A DNA stretch of 64,000 nt from Elusimicrobia bacterium GWC2_64_44 (lineage in GTDB: Bacteria > Elusimicrobiota > Elusimicrobia > Elusimicrobiales > UBA9959): positions 124,001-188,000 of the forward strand of contig MGUG01000041.1 of assembly GCA_001799845.1 (NCBI GenBank), in the 5' to 3' direction. Both the position numbers and the translations under genes were made by a program. This document shows positions 16,446 through 23,605 of the stretch, piece after piece (position 1 is the stretch's first letter; every line of letters begins with the position of its first letter). A model generated the notes under the pieces. It made no database searches and was not told the DNA's origin. It worked only from the letters and a program-made list of their open reading frames with translations.

Positions 16446-16802
16446 TCAGGGGATGTCGACGAAGACGGCGCCGTTCTCTAGTTTGACGGGCCAGGTTTTC
16501 AGGCTGCGGGTCTTGTGGGCCGGGTCGGCCGGGTCGGCGTGCTTGCTGTCCGGGGCTTTGGGGGCCGGGCCGCTGAGGGCCTCGCCGCTGCGGATGTCGA
16601 ACTGGGCGTAATGCAGCGGGCAGGTGAGGATCCAGCCGGTCAGCGCGCCGCGCTCCAGCCGCGCGTTGGCGTGGCCGCAGGCGCGCTCCACCGCGTAGAA
16701 GGTCCCGCCGTAGTTGCAGACCACCACCTCGCGGCCGCCCAGCGCGGCGGCCTTCATGCCGCCCGGCGCTATTTCTTTTTCTTCGAAAGCTTTAATGAGC
16801 AT
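16446..16802 (-). CDS. Rieske-type [2Fe-2S] ferredoxin
   Basis: This 118-residue protein has the Rieske box pair: C-G-H in VERACGHANARLERG and C-x-x-H in LTCPLHYAQFD. It has no membrane anchor, so it is a soluble ferredoxin-like Rieske protein of the type that feeds oxygenases or reductases. A polar insertion (KAPDSKHADPADPAHKTRS) precedes the last strands. It is the last gene of a four-gene overlapping operon (Rieske, glutaredoxin, FTR, Rieske); its start overlaps the FTR stop by 11 bases. Confidence 0.87.
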   Translation of the reverse strand: MLIKAFEEKEIAPGGMKAAALGGREVVVCNYGGTFYAVERACGHANARLERGALTGWILTCPLHYAQFDIRSGEALSGPAPKAPDSKHADPADPAHKTRSLKTWPVKLENGAVFVDIP

Positions 16803-17136
16803 CGGTAAGGTCCAGCTTGTTCTCGGGGATCTGCTTGAGCTTGTCCGGGTCCGTCACGTCCTTGTGGACGAAGAGGCCGCACCAGCAGCGCTTCATCGCG
16901 TCGTAATGCCTGCGGTGGAAAGGGATGCACGGGCAGACAATGCGCATGTTCTCCGCCCGGTCCTTCGTGCGCGCCTGGCAGGGGCAGTAGGGGATACCGG
17001 TCTCGGCTTCCAGCGCCGCCTCCTGCTCCAGCAGGAAGTCGGCATCCTCCTCGACGGGCGTGAACTTGTAGCCGAGCTTGTCTACGAGCGGCGCAAAGAG
17101 GAAGCGCAGAGCGGCCTTGCGGGCCTCCGGGTTCAC
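16792..17136 (-). CDS. ferredoxin-thioredoxin reductase catalytic subunit-like protein
   Basis: From the GTG at 17136 the product is 114 residues long. It carries the FTR beta-chain cysteine pattern: C51-P-C53-Q-A-R, C68-P-C70 and C84-W-C86-G-L-F-V. These residues hold the [4Fe-4S] cluster and the redox-active disulfide that passes electrons from ferredoxin to thioredoxin-like partners. The variable FTR alpha chain known from plastids and cyanobacteria is not here, as is usual for such bacterial homologues. The GTG overlaps the glutaredoxin stop (GTGA). The likely partner is the adjacent glutaredoxin-like protein, with one of the flanking Rieske proteins as possible electron donor (inference). 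Confidence 0.87.
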   Translation of the reverse strand: MNPEARKAALRFLFAPLVDKLGYKFTPVEEDADFLLEQEAALEAETGIPYCPCQARTKDRAENMRIVCPCIPFHRRHYDAMKRCWCGLFVHKDVTDPDKLKQIPENKLDLTDAH

Positions 17137-17384
17137 TTCTTCTCCAGCTGCTTGCCGAACTCGTCCGGGTCGTAGCCCTGCACGCAGGCGCCGCCGATGC
17201 GCGTGAAGGGGAAGGAGCCGGTGCAGCCGTCCTTCTTTATCTCGGCCATGATCTTTTCCTGACGGGCGTCGTCCTGCTTGTCGTAGTCTATCGCCTCGTA
17301 GGGGATCTTCAGGTCGTCGAAGTATTTTTTTGTTTTCTTGCACCACAGACAGGTGCTCAGCGCGTAAATGACAACTTTTTTCAT
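17133..17384 (-). CDS. glutaredoxin-like protein
   Basis: This 83-residue thioredoxin-fold protein has the dithiol motif C12-L-W-C15 after the first beta strand (MKKVVIYALSTCLWCKKTKKYFDDL) and the cis-proline region SFPFTRIGG. The length and TRIGGACVQGYDPDEF match small glutaredoxins/NrdH-like proteins. It lies directly before the FTR gene, overlapping at both ends (ATGA with the preceding Rieske gene, GTGA with FTR). It is probably reduced by FTR rather than by glutathione; that is inferred from the gene order. Confidence 0.87.
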   Translation of the reverse strand: MKKVVIYALSTCLWCKKTKKYFDDLKIPYEAIDYDKQDDARQEKIMAEIKKDGCTGSFPFTRIGGACVQGYDPDEFGKQLEKK

Positions 17385-17689
17385 GGCAGCCTCACCAGTA
17401 CTTTACCGTTTTCTATCCGTACCGCGTAACTCTTCAGGCCCAGCTCCGGCGCGTCGAGAAAGCGCCCGCTCCTGACGTCGAAGCGCCAATCGTGGCAGGG
17501 GCACTGCAGCGTCCAGCCGTCGAGCCGCCCGGAGGTCAGCGGGCAGCCCATGTGCGGGCAGCGGTTCTCCAGCGCAAAGACCTCGCCGTCGCGCCTCACC
17601 AGCAGCACCGGGAGGCCCGACGGGAAAACCGCGAAGGGCCTCTCCTGGGGCAGCTTTTCCAATTCGGCGACGGCCGTTTCTTGCGTCAT
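17381..17689 (-). CDS. Rieske-type [2Fe-2S] ferredoxin
   Basis: The 102-residue product has the Rieske motifs C-P-H in LENRCPHMGCPL and C-x-x-H in LQCPCHDWRFD, plus the closing DAPELGLKSYAVRIENGKVLV. It has no signal or anchor. Extra cysteines next to each box (HMGC, CPCH) may form the disulfide seen in high-potential Rieske proteins. The start at 17689 is set by a TATAAT six bases upstream, giving a leaderless first gene of the four-gene operon. It is only distantly similar to the last gene of the operon. Confidence 0.87.
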   Translation of the reverse strand: MTQETAVAELEKLPQERPFAVFPSGLPVLLVRRDGEVFALENRCPHMGCPLTSGRLDGWTLQCPCHDWRFDVRSGRFLDAPELGLKSYAVRIENGKVLVRLP

Positions 17690-17695
17690 TTTTTC

Positions 17696-17701
17696 ATTAT
17701 A
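17696..17701 (-). promoter_or_regulatory. -10 box of the Rieske/FTR operon, leaderless
   Basis: Minus-strand TATAAT is a perfect match and lies 6 bases before the ATG at 17689. No ribosome-binding site is present. Confidence 0.6.
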
Positions 17702-17757
17702 TAAAAACTTGCCGGAAAGGCCGGAGAAAATATTTTCTGAAAACCGCAAGAAAAGTG

Positions 17758-17786
17758 TTGCATTACCTACGGACAATATATAGAAT
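17758..17786 (+). promoter_or_regulatory. strong promoter of lysine-rich peptide gene
   Basis: TTGCAT, 17 bases, TAGAAT. It closely resembles the promoter at 14315-14343, which drives the other small basic protein, so the two genes may be coregulated. Confidence 0.7.
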
Positions 17787-17825
17787 CAAATCACAGCGCA
17801 AGTTGGCGCAAGGAGAAAAAGAACA

Positions 17826-17912
17826 ATGCCTAAAGCTAAAAAGAAAGTTGCGAAGAAAGTCGCGACCAAGAAAGTTGCGAAGAAAGCCGTAAAGAAAGCG
17901 AAGAAGAAGTAG
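17826..17912 (+). CDS. 28-residue lysine-rich, histone H1-tail-like protein
   Basis: Starting at the ATG 17826 the product is MPKAKKKVAKKVATKKVAKK followed by AVKKAKKK. It is only Lys, Ala, Val, Thr, Met and Pro, in K-K-V-A / K-K-A repeats like histone H1 C-terminal tails and bacterial Hc1/AlgP-type proteins. AAGGAG lies 10 bases upstream, a promoter at 17758 and a strong terminator follows, so this is a real transcription unit and not just low-complexity sequence. It probably binds DNA or RNA by charge. Confidence 0.75.
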   Translation: MPKAKKKVAKKVATKKVAKKAVKKAKKK

Positions 17913-17932
17913 TTCGCTTCCTGGCGTAAAAA

Positions 17933-17972
17933 GGCGGCGCCCGGGCGTATGCTCGGGCGCCGCCTCTGTTTT
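17933..17972 (+). terminator. rho-independent terminator
   Basis: An 11-base perfect stem (GGCGGCGCCCG at 17933-17943 with 17954-17964) is followed by TCTGTTTT. It ends the lysine-rich peptide transcript. Confidence 0.9.
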
Positions 17973-17997
17973 GTAGAAGTGTTACAATATAGCTGTC

Positions 17998-18915
17998 ATG
18001 ACGGGGAATTTTTTTATCATCAATCCGGCGGCCGGCCACGGCCGGGCCGGGAAATTCTGGGAAGGGATAAAGGACCGGGCCCTGCGCCTGGCGCCCGCCT
18101 CCGGCTTTGCCGTGACCGGCGGGCCGGCCCACGCGGCGGAGCTGGCGAAAGAGGCCGTCCTGGGCGGCGCCGAAAAAATATTGGCCGTGGGCGGCGACGG
18201 GACTTTCTGCGAGGCCCTGGAAGGCGTGCTGGCCGTTCCGGCGGAGCGCCGCCGCGCCGCGCTGGGCGCTTTCCCGGCCGGCTCCGGCTGCGACCTGGCC
18301 CGGCACCTCGGCTGCCCGCGCGACGCAGAGGGCCTGTTGGCCATGCTCGCGCGCGGTACCGTGCGCCCGATGGACGCCGGGCGCCTGCAGTACACCAGGG
18401 AAGACGGCACGCCCGGCGTGCGGCATTTTATCAACATCGCCGCCTTCGGCCTGGCCGGCGACGTGGCCCACCAGATAAAAGAAATGGGCAAGCCGCTCGG
18501 CGGCACGGTGTCTTATGCCGTCTCCTCGCTGCTCTCTATAGCCGGGGCCCGCGCCAAAGAACTGCGGTTGAAGGCCGACGGGCGCGATATCTCCGGGCGG
18601 TACCATCTCGGAGTGCTGGCCAACACCTCGTCTATGGGCGGCGGCATGCTGGTGGCCCCGGGCGCCAAAGACGACGACGGACTGATGGACCTGGTGCTGG
18701 TGGCGGACATGAGCAGGCTCGCGCTCGCGCGCAAGTTCCCGCTGCTGTATAAGGGCACGCACCTGGCTTCCCCCGGCGTGTCGCTGGTGAGCCTGCGCCG
18801 GCTCGAGGCGGATTCTGACGAGACCGTCTACCTTAATATCGACGGCGAGGCCGACGGCCGCCTCCCCGCGGTGTTCGAAGTGCTGCCGCGCGCGGTGAAC
18901 ATACTTACCCCATGA
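17998..18915 (+). CDS. diacylglycerol kinase family (DagK/YegS-like) lipid kinase
   Basis: This 305-residue protein has the DAGK catalytic domain: the opening FFIINPAAGHGRAG, the nucleotide loop GGDGT (65-69), the PAGSGCDLARHLG block and the C-terminal D-G-E-A-D motif (LNIDGEADGRLP). Members phosphorylate diacylglycerol, sphingosine-like lipids or phosphatidylglycerol at the membrane. Substrate is not decided by sequence. TACAAT lies 9 bases before the ATG, so the leader is at most a few bases. The stop overlaps the next gene by four bases (ATGA). Confidence 0.88.
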   Translation: MTGNFFIINPAAGHGRAGKFWEGIKDRALRLAPASGFAVTGGPAHAAELAKEAVLGGAEKILAVGGDGTFCEALEGVLAVPAERRRAALGAFPAGSGCDLARHLGCPRDAEGLLAMLARGTVRPMDAGRLQYTREDGTPGVRHFINIAAFGLAGDVAHQIKEMGKPLGGTVSYAVSSLLSIAGARAKELRLKADGRDISGRYHLGVLANTSSMGGGMLVAPGAKDDDGLMDLVLVADMSRLALARKFPLLYKGTHLASPGVSLVSLRRLEADSDETVYLNIDGEADGRLPAVFEVLPRAVNILTP

Positions 18916-19526
18916 AGAACGACGAGGTTCTCAACAGCGTTACCCACATGGTCGGCGCGGCGCTGGCCCTGGCGGGGCTGATAGTGCTGGTAGTGTCGGC
19001 CGCGCAGCGCGGCGACGCCTGGCGCGTGACGGGCTTTTCCATCTACGGCGCCACGCTGTTTTTGCTCTACCTCTCTTCCTCGCTCTACCACTGCACCAGC
19101 GGCCGCGCCAAGCAGATCTTCAGGATCTTCGACCACCAGAGCATCTACCTGCTGATAGCCGGCACCTACACGCCCTACACGCTGGTGCCGCTGCGCGGCG
19201 CCTGGGGCTGGTCCATCTTCGGCGTGGTCTGGGGCCTCGCGGTCTTCGGGATAATACTTGAGGTCGTCAACGGCAAGGGGAGGCGCCTCCCTCAGCTGGT
19301 GATCTATCTCCTGATGGGCTGGCTGATCATGATAGCCATGAAGCCGCTATTGGCCGCCCTGCCTTTCTGGGGCGTTGCTTGGCTGCTGATAGGAGGGGTT
19401 TTCTATACTTCCGGCGTAGCTTTCTACGTCATGAGCCGGCGCTTCCCGTATTTTCACGGCGTCTGGCACCTTTTCGTGCTGGCCGGCAGCGTCTGCCATT
19501 ACTTTTCCGTGCTCTTCTACGTTTAA
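18912..19526 (+). CDS. hemolysin III / PAQR-family membrane protein
   Basis: The 204-residue protein has seven predicted membrane helices and the family's metal-site motifs: N-S-V-T-H at the N-terminus, S-S-x-L-Y-H-C (SSSLYHCTSG), FDHQSIYLLIAGTYTP, and the late HGVWHLFVLAGSVCHYF. These are the Ser/His/Asp zinc ligands of PAQR proteins such as YqfA/HlyIII. In eukaryotes they hydrolyse ceramide-type lipids; in bacteria the role is linked to membrane homeostasis. Overlap with a lipid kinase gene fits a membrane lipid role. Confidence 0.9.
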   Translation: MKNDEVLNSVTHMVGAALALAGLIVLVVSAAQRGDAWRVTGFSIYGATLFLLYLSSSLYHCTSGRAKQIFRIFDHQSIYLLIAGTYTPYTLVPLRGAWGWSIFGVVWGLAVFGIILEVVNGKGRRLPQLVIYLLMGWLIMIAMKPLLAALPFWGVAWLLIGGVFYTSGVAFYVMSRRFPYFHGVWHLFVLAGSVCHYFSVLFYV

Positions 19527-19542
19527 CCCCGGAGTATAAACC

Positions 19543-19884
19543 ATGAACTTGGTAGACCTTTTTCTGGCGGTGACGGTGCCGGTGCTGACGCTGGTGGTGA
19601 TCTTCGGGAAAGATCTTGTCCGGCATGAGCAGCAGAAAGCGGGGCAAGAGCCGGGGCGGCCCGCCCTTACTTTTCACCAGGCTAAAACCATGCCCGCAGT
19701 GATACTGGTAGTTTTCGGTTTCATCCATTATGTCCTGATCCTCGAAGTCGCGCGGCATGTAACCCAGCCGTTCCTGCGCTTCGTCTACGGGGCGCTGCTG
19801 GCGCTGCCGGTCTACACCATGTACACGGTGGCCGTGCTTTTGTACTACCTGGTCCTGCGCTTTAAGAACCGGAAAGCGCTGTAA
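19543..19884 (+). CDS. small three-helix membrane protein, unknown function
   Basis: The 113 residues contain three predicted membrane helices (about 5-22, 50-70 and 80-105) joined by short charged loops (FGKDLVRHEQQKAGQEPGRP). I recognise no family. It follows the hemolysin III gene by 16 bases with GGAG upstream, so it is probably cotranscribed with the lipid kinase and PAQR genes. Confidence 0.6.
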   Translation: MNLVDLFLAVTVPVLTLVVIFGKDLVRHEQQKAGQEPGRPALTFHQAKTMPAVILVVFGFIHYVLILEVARHVTQPFLRFVYGALLALPVYTMYTVAVLLYYLVLRFKNRKAL

Positions 19885-19962
19885 GTCGCTCGCGTGGCAG
19901 GGCCGATCCGGGTCCCGGTTCCGTATCGCGGCCGGAATGTGGTAAAATTAACAGGTAGTTCC

Positions 19963-20037
19963 GGGTGGTTAGCTCAGCGGTAGAGCGCTGTCCTCACACG
20001 ACAGATGTCACAGGTTCAAATCCTGTACCACCCACCA
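19963..20037 (+). tRNA. tRNA-Val, anticodon CAC
   Basis: The sequence folds into a full cloverleaf. The acceptor stem is GGGTGGT/ACCACCC, the D stem GCTC/GAGC, the anticodon stem CTGTC/GACAG with loop CTCACAC, and the T stem ACAGG/CCTGT with TTCAAAT loop. The CCA end is encoded (20035-20037). The anticodon CAC reads GUG valine codons, which are common in this GC-rich genome. An upstream TAAAAT (19943-19948) is a likely -10 box. Confidence 0.96.
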
Positions 20038-20047
20038 GATTTTAATT

Positions 20048-20075
20048 TTGCCGCTTAACAGCGGCAATTTTATTT
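20048..20075 (+). terminator. terminator after tRNA-Val
   Basis: TTGCCGCT/AGCGGCAA with a TAAC loop is followed by TTTTATTT, 10 bases after the tRNA. It separates the tRNA from the DedA gene. Confidence 0.85.
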
Positions 20076-20087
20076 AAGAGGGGTTCA

Positions 20088-20759
20088 ATGGAAATATTCG
20101 ATAAACTGTTCGCGTTCCTGGTGCACGCCTTTGACGTGCTGCTGCACCTGGATAAATACCTGGGCGCGGTCATACAGGACTACGGCGCCTGGACTTATCT
20201 GATCCTCTTCCTTATAATCTTCTGCGAGACCGGCCTGGTGGTCACGCCTATCCTGCCGGGAGATTCGCTGCTTTTCGCCATCGGCGTCTTCTGCGGCCTG
20301 GGCGACCTGGACATCTACAAAACGCTGGCGCTGCTGTCCGTCGCGGCCGTGCTGGGCGACACGGTTAACTACGCCGTCGGCAACTATATCGGCCCGAAGG
20401 TGTTCCACTACGAGAATTCCCGCATCTTCAAGAAAGAGTACCTGCAGAAGACGCACGCCTTCTACGAGAAATACGGCGGCAAGACCATCATCATCGCCCG
20501 GTTCGTGCCCATCGTGCGCACCTTCGCGCCCTTCGTGGCCGGCGTGGGCGCCATGACCTACGGCAAGTTCCTCTCCTATAACGTCATCGGCGGCCTGCTG
20601 TGGGTGTTCTCCATCACGTTGGCCGGCTACTTCTTCGGCAGCATCCCGGTAGTGAAGAACAATTTCACCACGGTCATACTCGCCATCATCTTCATCTCCG
20701 TGCTGCCGGGCGTAATAGAATACGTCAGGCACAAAAGGGCTGCCAGGCCCGTCCAGTAA
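20088..20759 (+). CDS. DedA-family membrane protein
   Basis: This 223-residue protein matches DedA: the opening amphipathic helix, [22 protein letters not shown] (E and D of the family motif), the [13 protein letters not shown] block, the [28 protein letters not shown] segment (split here as two motifs; its R-F-x-P-x-x-R-T-x-x-x-x-x-A-G is diagnostic) and a final helix. DedA proteins act as phospholipid or undecaprenyl-phosphate flippases/scramblases. GAGGGG precedes the start. The next gene starts 7 bases on. Confidence 0.93.
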   Translation: MEIFDKLFAFLVHAFDVLLHLDKYLGAVIQDYGAWTYLILFLIIFCETGLVVTPILPGDSLLFAIGVFCGLGDLDIYKTLALLSVAAVLGDTVNYAVGNYIGPKVFHYENSRIFKKEYLQKTHAFYEKYGGKTIIIARFVPIVRTFAPFVAGVGAMTYGKFLSYNVIGGLLWVFSITLAGYFFGSIPVVKNNFTTVILAIIFISVLPGVIEYVRHKRAARPVQ

Positions 20760-20765
20760 TTACAC

Positions 20766-21905
20766 ATGAAACGCTCCGATATCTGTTTGGCTATACTGGC
20801 CGCTTCGCTGCTGACCGCTCCCGCCTGGAGCTATCTGGAGCAGGATATCGAGTTCGCCTCAAAGGACGGACATGTCCTCAAGGGGAAAATAGCTTATCCG
20901 GACAAGCCTTTGAAGGACCGGCCGGCGGTGGTGCTGGTGCACGGCAGCGGCCCCGCCGACATGGATCACTGGCTGCCGGGCGACCAGCCCGGCCTAAGAA
21001 GCACTACCGGACAGCCGGTCCGGCTTTTCGTGCAGCTGCGGGACGTTTTCCTGCAGGCGGGCTATGCCGTGCTGCGTTATAATAAGCGGGGGTATGGCGT
21101 TTTCCCGGAAAGCATCGTAATGGGAAAGGAGGGACCGGTCTGGGAGAACCCGGTTTCCGTGACCGGCACCTACCCGAACCTTGTGGACGATTCGCTCCAG
21201 GCGGTGGAGTTCCTGCGCGCGAGGCCGGGCCAGGGCGCGGCCCCGGTATTTATGGCCGGCATCAGCGAAGGGACCGCGGTCATCATCGACGCCGCGGCCC
21301 GCGACGGGAATATCGCCGGGCTTGTCCTGCTCAGCCCGGTGGCCAGGAATCTCCGCGAGACTCTCTACTACCAGAACGTGACAAGGTTTTTGGACCTGGC
21401 GAAAGCCCGGGTGGACGCAGACCGCGACGGGGTTCTATCGGGGCGGGAACTTTCGAAGTTCACCCCGGAGGAATTTCCCCCGGCCGCCGAGCCGATAGAT
21501 CTTGACGCGGACCGGGAAGCGACGGTCCTCGAGCTGGAAGCGTATCTTATAGACAAGTTTAACGGCCTGGCCGACAGGCTTACGAGCGTGGATCCGTTCA
21601 GGGAATATTACAGGGGAAAATTCGCCCTGACTCCCGGTTATAAAGAGTCCATCCCGAAACTGACCGGCAAGGTGCTTCTGGTCCAGGGCGAGGCCGACGT
21701 GCAATGCCCGCGGCCCGAGGCGCTGGTCCTGGCCGGGTATTTTAAAGCGAATCCGCGGGTGAATTTCACCTTTAAGAGTTTTCCCGGCCTGGGCCATGCC
21801 TTCTCGGTAAACCTGGGTAAAAACAAATTGATAAACACTATCGGGCCTATCGAGCCCCCGGCGCTCGATTGCATAAAAGCCTGGGCTTCTAAAGCGCAGC
21901 CTTGA
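20766..21905 (+). CDS. secreted alpha/beta hydrolase with an EF-hand-like insertion
   Basis: The 379-residue protein has a signal peptide (MKRSDICLAILAASLLTAPAWS, split about 19/20) and an alpha/beta hydrolase fold. These are the VLVHGSGPADMD oxyanion strand, the GISEGT elbow (serine about 179), LVQGEADVQCPRPEA for the acid region and GLGHAFS for the base. Between the elbow and acid strand is an insertion with a canonical calcium loop DADRDGVLSGREL (about 219-231) and a degenerate second copy DLDADREATVLELEAY. The family is the acyl-CoA thioester/dienelactone-like secreted hydrolases; the EF-hand insertion suggests calcium dependence. It follows dedA closely and may share a transcript with it. 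Confidence 0.82.
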   Translation: MKRSDICLAILAASLLTAPAWSYLEQDIEFASKDGHVLKGKIAYPDKPLKDRPAVVLVHGSGPADMDHWLPGDQPGLRSTTGQPVRLFVQLRDVFLQAGYAVLRYNKRGYGVFPESIVMGKEGPVWENPVSVTGTYPNLVDDSLQAVEFLRARPGQGAAPVFMAGISEGTAVIIDAAARDGNIAGLVLLSPVARNLRETLYYQNVTRFLDLAKARVDADRDGVLSGRELSKFTPEEFPPAAEPIDLDADREATVLELEAYLIDKFNGLADRLTSVDPFREYYRGKFALTPGYKESIPKLTGKVLLVQGEADVQCPRPEALVLAGYFKANPRVNFTFKSFPGLGHAFSVNLGKNKLINTIGPIEPPALDCIKAWASKAQP

Positions 21906-21916
21906 GTCTCCCGCGG

Positions 21917-21948
21917 TGTAAGAAAACCGGTCGTTCCGCGTAATAACG
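21917..21948 (+). promoter_or_regulatory. predicted ECF-sigma promoter upstream of the sigma gene
   Basis: TGTAAGAAAA, 11 bases, GCGTAATAACG. The same two blocks with the same 11-base gap occur at 33375-33406, before a paralogue of a gene in this operon. This implies self-activation of the sigma factor. Confidence 0.8.
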
Positions 21949-21969
21949 TTGGGAAGCGCCGGCAAACCT

Positions 21970-22464
21970 ATGGGCTTCGAAGAGCTGTACGATAAATATT
22001 TCCAGCGGGTATACAATTATATCCGCTACCGCGTACTCGCGCGCGACGCGGCGGACGACCTGGTCTCGGCCGTGTTCGAGAAGGTGCTGGACAAGTTCGA
22101 CGCGTACGACCCGGACAAGCCGGTAGAGCCGTGGCTGTTCGCCATCGCGCGCAACACGCTCAACGACTACTACCGGCGGCGGGCGGTGCGCGGCGGGCTC
22201 TCGATAGACGGCTTCGAGGAGCGCCTGGCCTCCGGCGAGTCGGTAGAGCGCTCGGCCGAGCAAAGCGAGGCGAACGCGCGCCTGCTGGCCGCGATGGGCG
22301 GCCTTTCAGAGGCCGAGCGCGAGCTGATAGCCATGAAGTACGCGCTCAACCTGAGCGGCCGGGAGATGGCTGAGCAGACGGGACTCACCGAGAGCAACGT
22401 GGGAGTGACGCTGTTCAGGGCGCTGGGCAAGCTGCGGGACCGGCTGGGGCCGGAGGGCATATGA
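21970..22464 (+). CDS. ECF-type RNA polymerase sigma factor
   Basis: This 164-residue protein has the two-domain ECF layout. Sigma region 2 is FEELYDKYFQRVYNYIRYRVLARDAADDLVSAVFEKVL..PWLFAIARNTLNDYYRRR (quoted in parts), and region 4 is LSEAERELIAMKYALNLSGREMAEQTGLTESNVGVTLFRAL. The start ATG at 21970 lacks a clear ribosome-binding site; a TTG 21 bases earlier is in frame. Its promoter matches one in front of the distant gene at 33434, so the regulon probably includes itself and that gene. The stop overlaps the next gene by four bases. Confidence 0.9.
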   Translation: MGFEELYDKYFQRVYNYIRYRVLARDAADDLVSAVFEKVLDKFDAYDPDKPVEPWLFAIARNTLNDYYRRRAVRGGLSIDGFEERLASGESVERSAEQSEANARLLAAMGGLSEAERELIAMKYALNLSGREMAEQTGLTESNVGVTLFRALGKLRDRLGPEGI

Positions 22465-22799
22465 AAGAGGAAAATTTAGACGGTAAGGAATTCGCCGGGC
22501 TGGAGCTGCGCCTGCGCAGCGCCGACCTGAGCGCCGACAGCGCCGTGAAGGACGCGCTGAGGGCGCGGCTGCTGGCCCGCGCCCGCCGGCCGGAGCGGCT
22601 GCCGGTCTTCGCCTGGCTCGCGCCGGCCTTCGCCGCGGCGGCGCTGTTCGTGACTTTCGGCCCGCGGCCCGGTAACGCGCCCGCTGCGGCACTGCCGGCG
22701 CTGACGGCCGCGGCCTCGACGTACGGCCTGCCCGATGATGGCTATGGCCCCTGCGGCCGGCGCGGCCTGGGGGATGTCCTGGCTTCGGAGCGTTTTTAA
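22461..22799 (+). CDS. small single-pass membrane protein, probable anti-sigma factor
   Basis: The 112-residue protein has a charged N-terminal cytoplasmic part (KDALRARLLARARRPERL), one membrane helix (about 47-66, AWLAPAFAAAALFVTFG) and a short outer tail (PDDGYGPCGRRGLGDVLASERF). No zinc-binding anti-sigma motif (HxxxCxxC) is present. It overlaps the sigma gene by ATGA. This position is typical of an anti-sigma factor, and the topology fits, but the assignment rests on context. Confidence 0.6.
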   Translation: MKEENLDGKEFAGLELRLRSADLSADSAVKDALRARLLARARRPERLPVFAWLAPAFAAAALFVTFGPRPGNAPAAALPALTAAASTYGLPDDGYGPCGRRGLGDVLASERF

Positions 22800-22810
22800 G
22801 GAGAACAGGT

Positions 22811-23590
22811 ATGAAGAATATTCTTGTCCTTGCCATAATGCTGTCGGCCTGGCCGGCCTGGGCTCTTGAGATCAAGAGCTCGGTCAACGCGAAAGGCGAG
22901 CTCGAAGACGAGATAAATCTGCCATTCGTGAACGATCCCGCGGCCGTGGGCCGGTGGGAAGCGGTGGACTTCGTAGGTGAGCCCGGCGATTTCGACCCGT
23001 CTGCCCGGGCAGCGAGGGGAGAGCTGTTCTTCAAAGAGCTGGTGCTGCTGCCCGACGGCAAGAGCCCCGTAGGCTGGTGGACCTGGACCAGGGGGGCGGT
23101 GATGCACGCCAACGACCGCACCGCCAGCCGTTATGAAATAAAAAACCTGGGCGGCGCGCAGTACATGTTCTTCGAGTGGAAGAGCGGCGACTATACCCTG
23201 CGGCGCATGAAGCCTAAATACTACGTGTTGAAGAAGACGGCCGGCGTGCGCCGCGACAATATAAACCTGCCTTTCCGCGACGATCCCGCCGTGGTGGGCG
23301 TGTGGGAGAGCGTTGACTTCGTGGAAAGCCCCGCAAAATTCGATCCCGCGGTCCCGGCCTGGAAGGGCGACCTTTACCTTAAAGAGCTGGCCTTCCTGCC
23401 CAAAGGCAAGGGCGGCAAGCCCTGGTGGACCTGGACCAGGGGCGTGGTGCTGCACCAGGGCGACAAGACCGCCAGCCGGTACGAGATAAAAAAGATAGGC
23501 GGCGCGGACTACCTGTTCTTCGAATGGAAGAGCGGTGACTACGTCTTCCGCGGCGCCAAACCGTTCTACTACGTCCTTAAAAGGAAATAG
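22811..23590 (+). CDS. secreted protein with two lipocalin-like/BlaR1-tail-like repeats
   Basis: A signal peptide (to about residue 20) precedes two homologous units of about 100 residues (about 33-123 and 138-258). Each starts [ED]INLPF, then WE-[AS]-VDFV, then WWTWTRG, TASRYEIK and FFEWKSGDY, and ends YYVLK. From memory, a very similar unit occurs at the C-terminus of Firmicutes M56/BlaR1-type regulatory proteins and in small secreted proteins, with unknown ligand; I could not check this. It lies 11 bases after the anti-sigma candidate and is probably controlled by the same sigma promoter. A single-unit paralogue is at 33434. Confidence 0.8.
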   Translation: MKNILVLAIMLSAWPAWALEIKSSVNAKGELEDEINLPFVNDPAAVGRWEAVDFVGEPGDFDPSARAARGELFFKELVLLPDGKSPVGWWTWTRGAVMHANDRTASRYEIKNLGGAQYMFFEWKSGDYTLRRMKPKYYVLKKTAGVRRDNINLPFRDDPAVVGVWESVDFVESPAKFDPAVPAWKGDLYLKELAFLPKGKGGKPWWTWTRGVVLHQGDKTASRYEIKKIGGADYLFFEWKSGDYVFRGAKPFYYVLKRK

Positions 23591-23605
23591 CCGGTCCGCT
23601 GAAAC

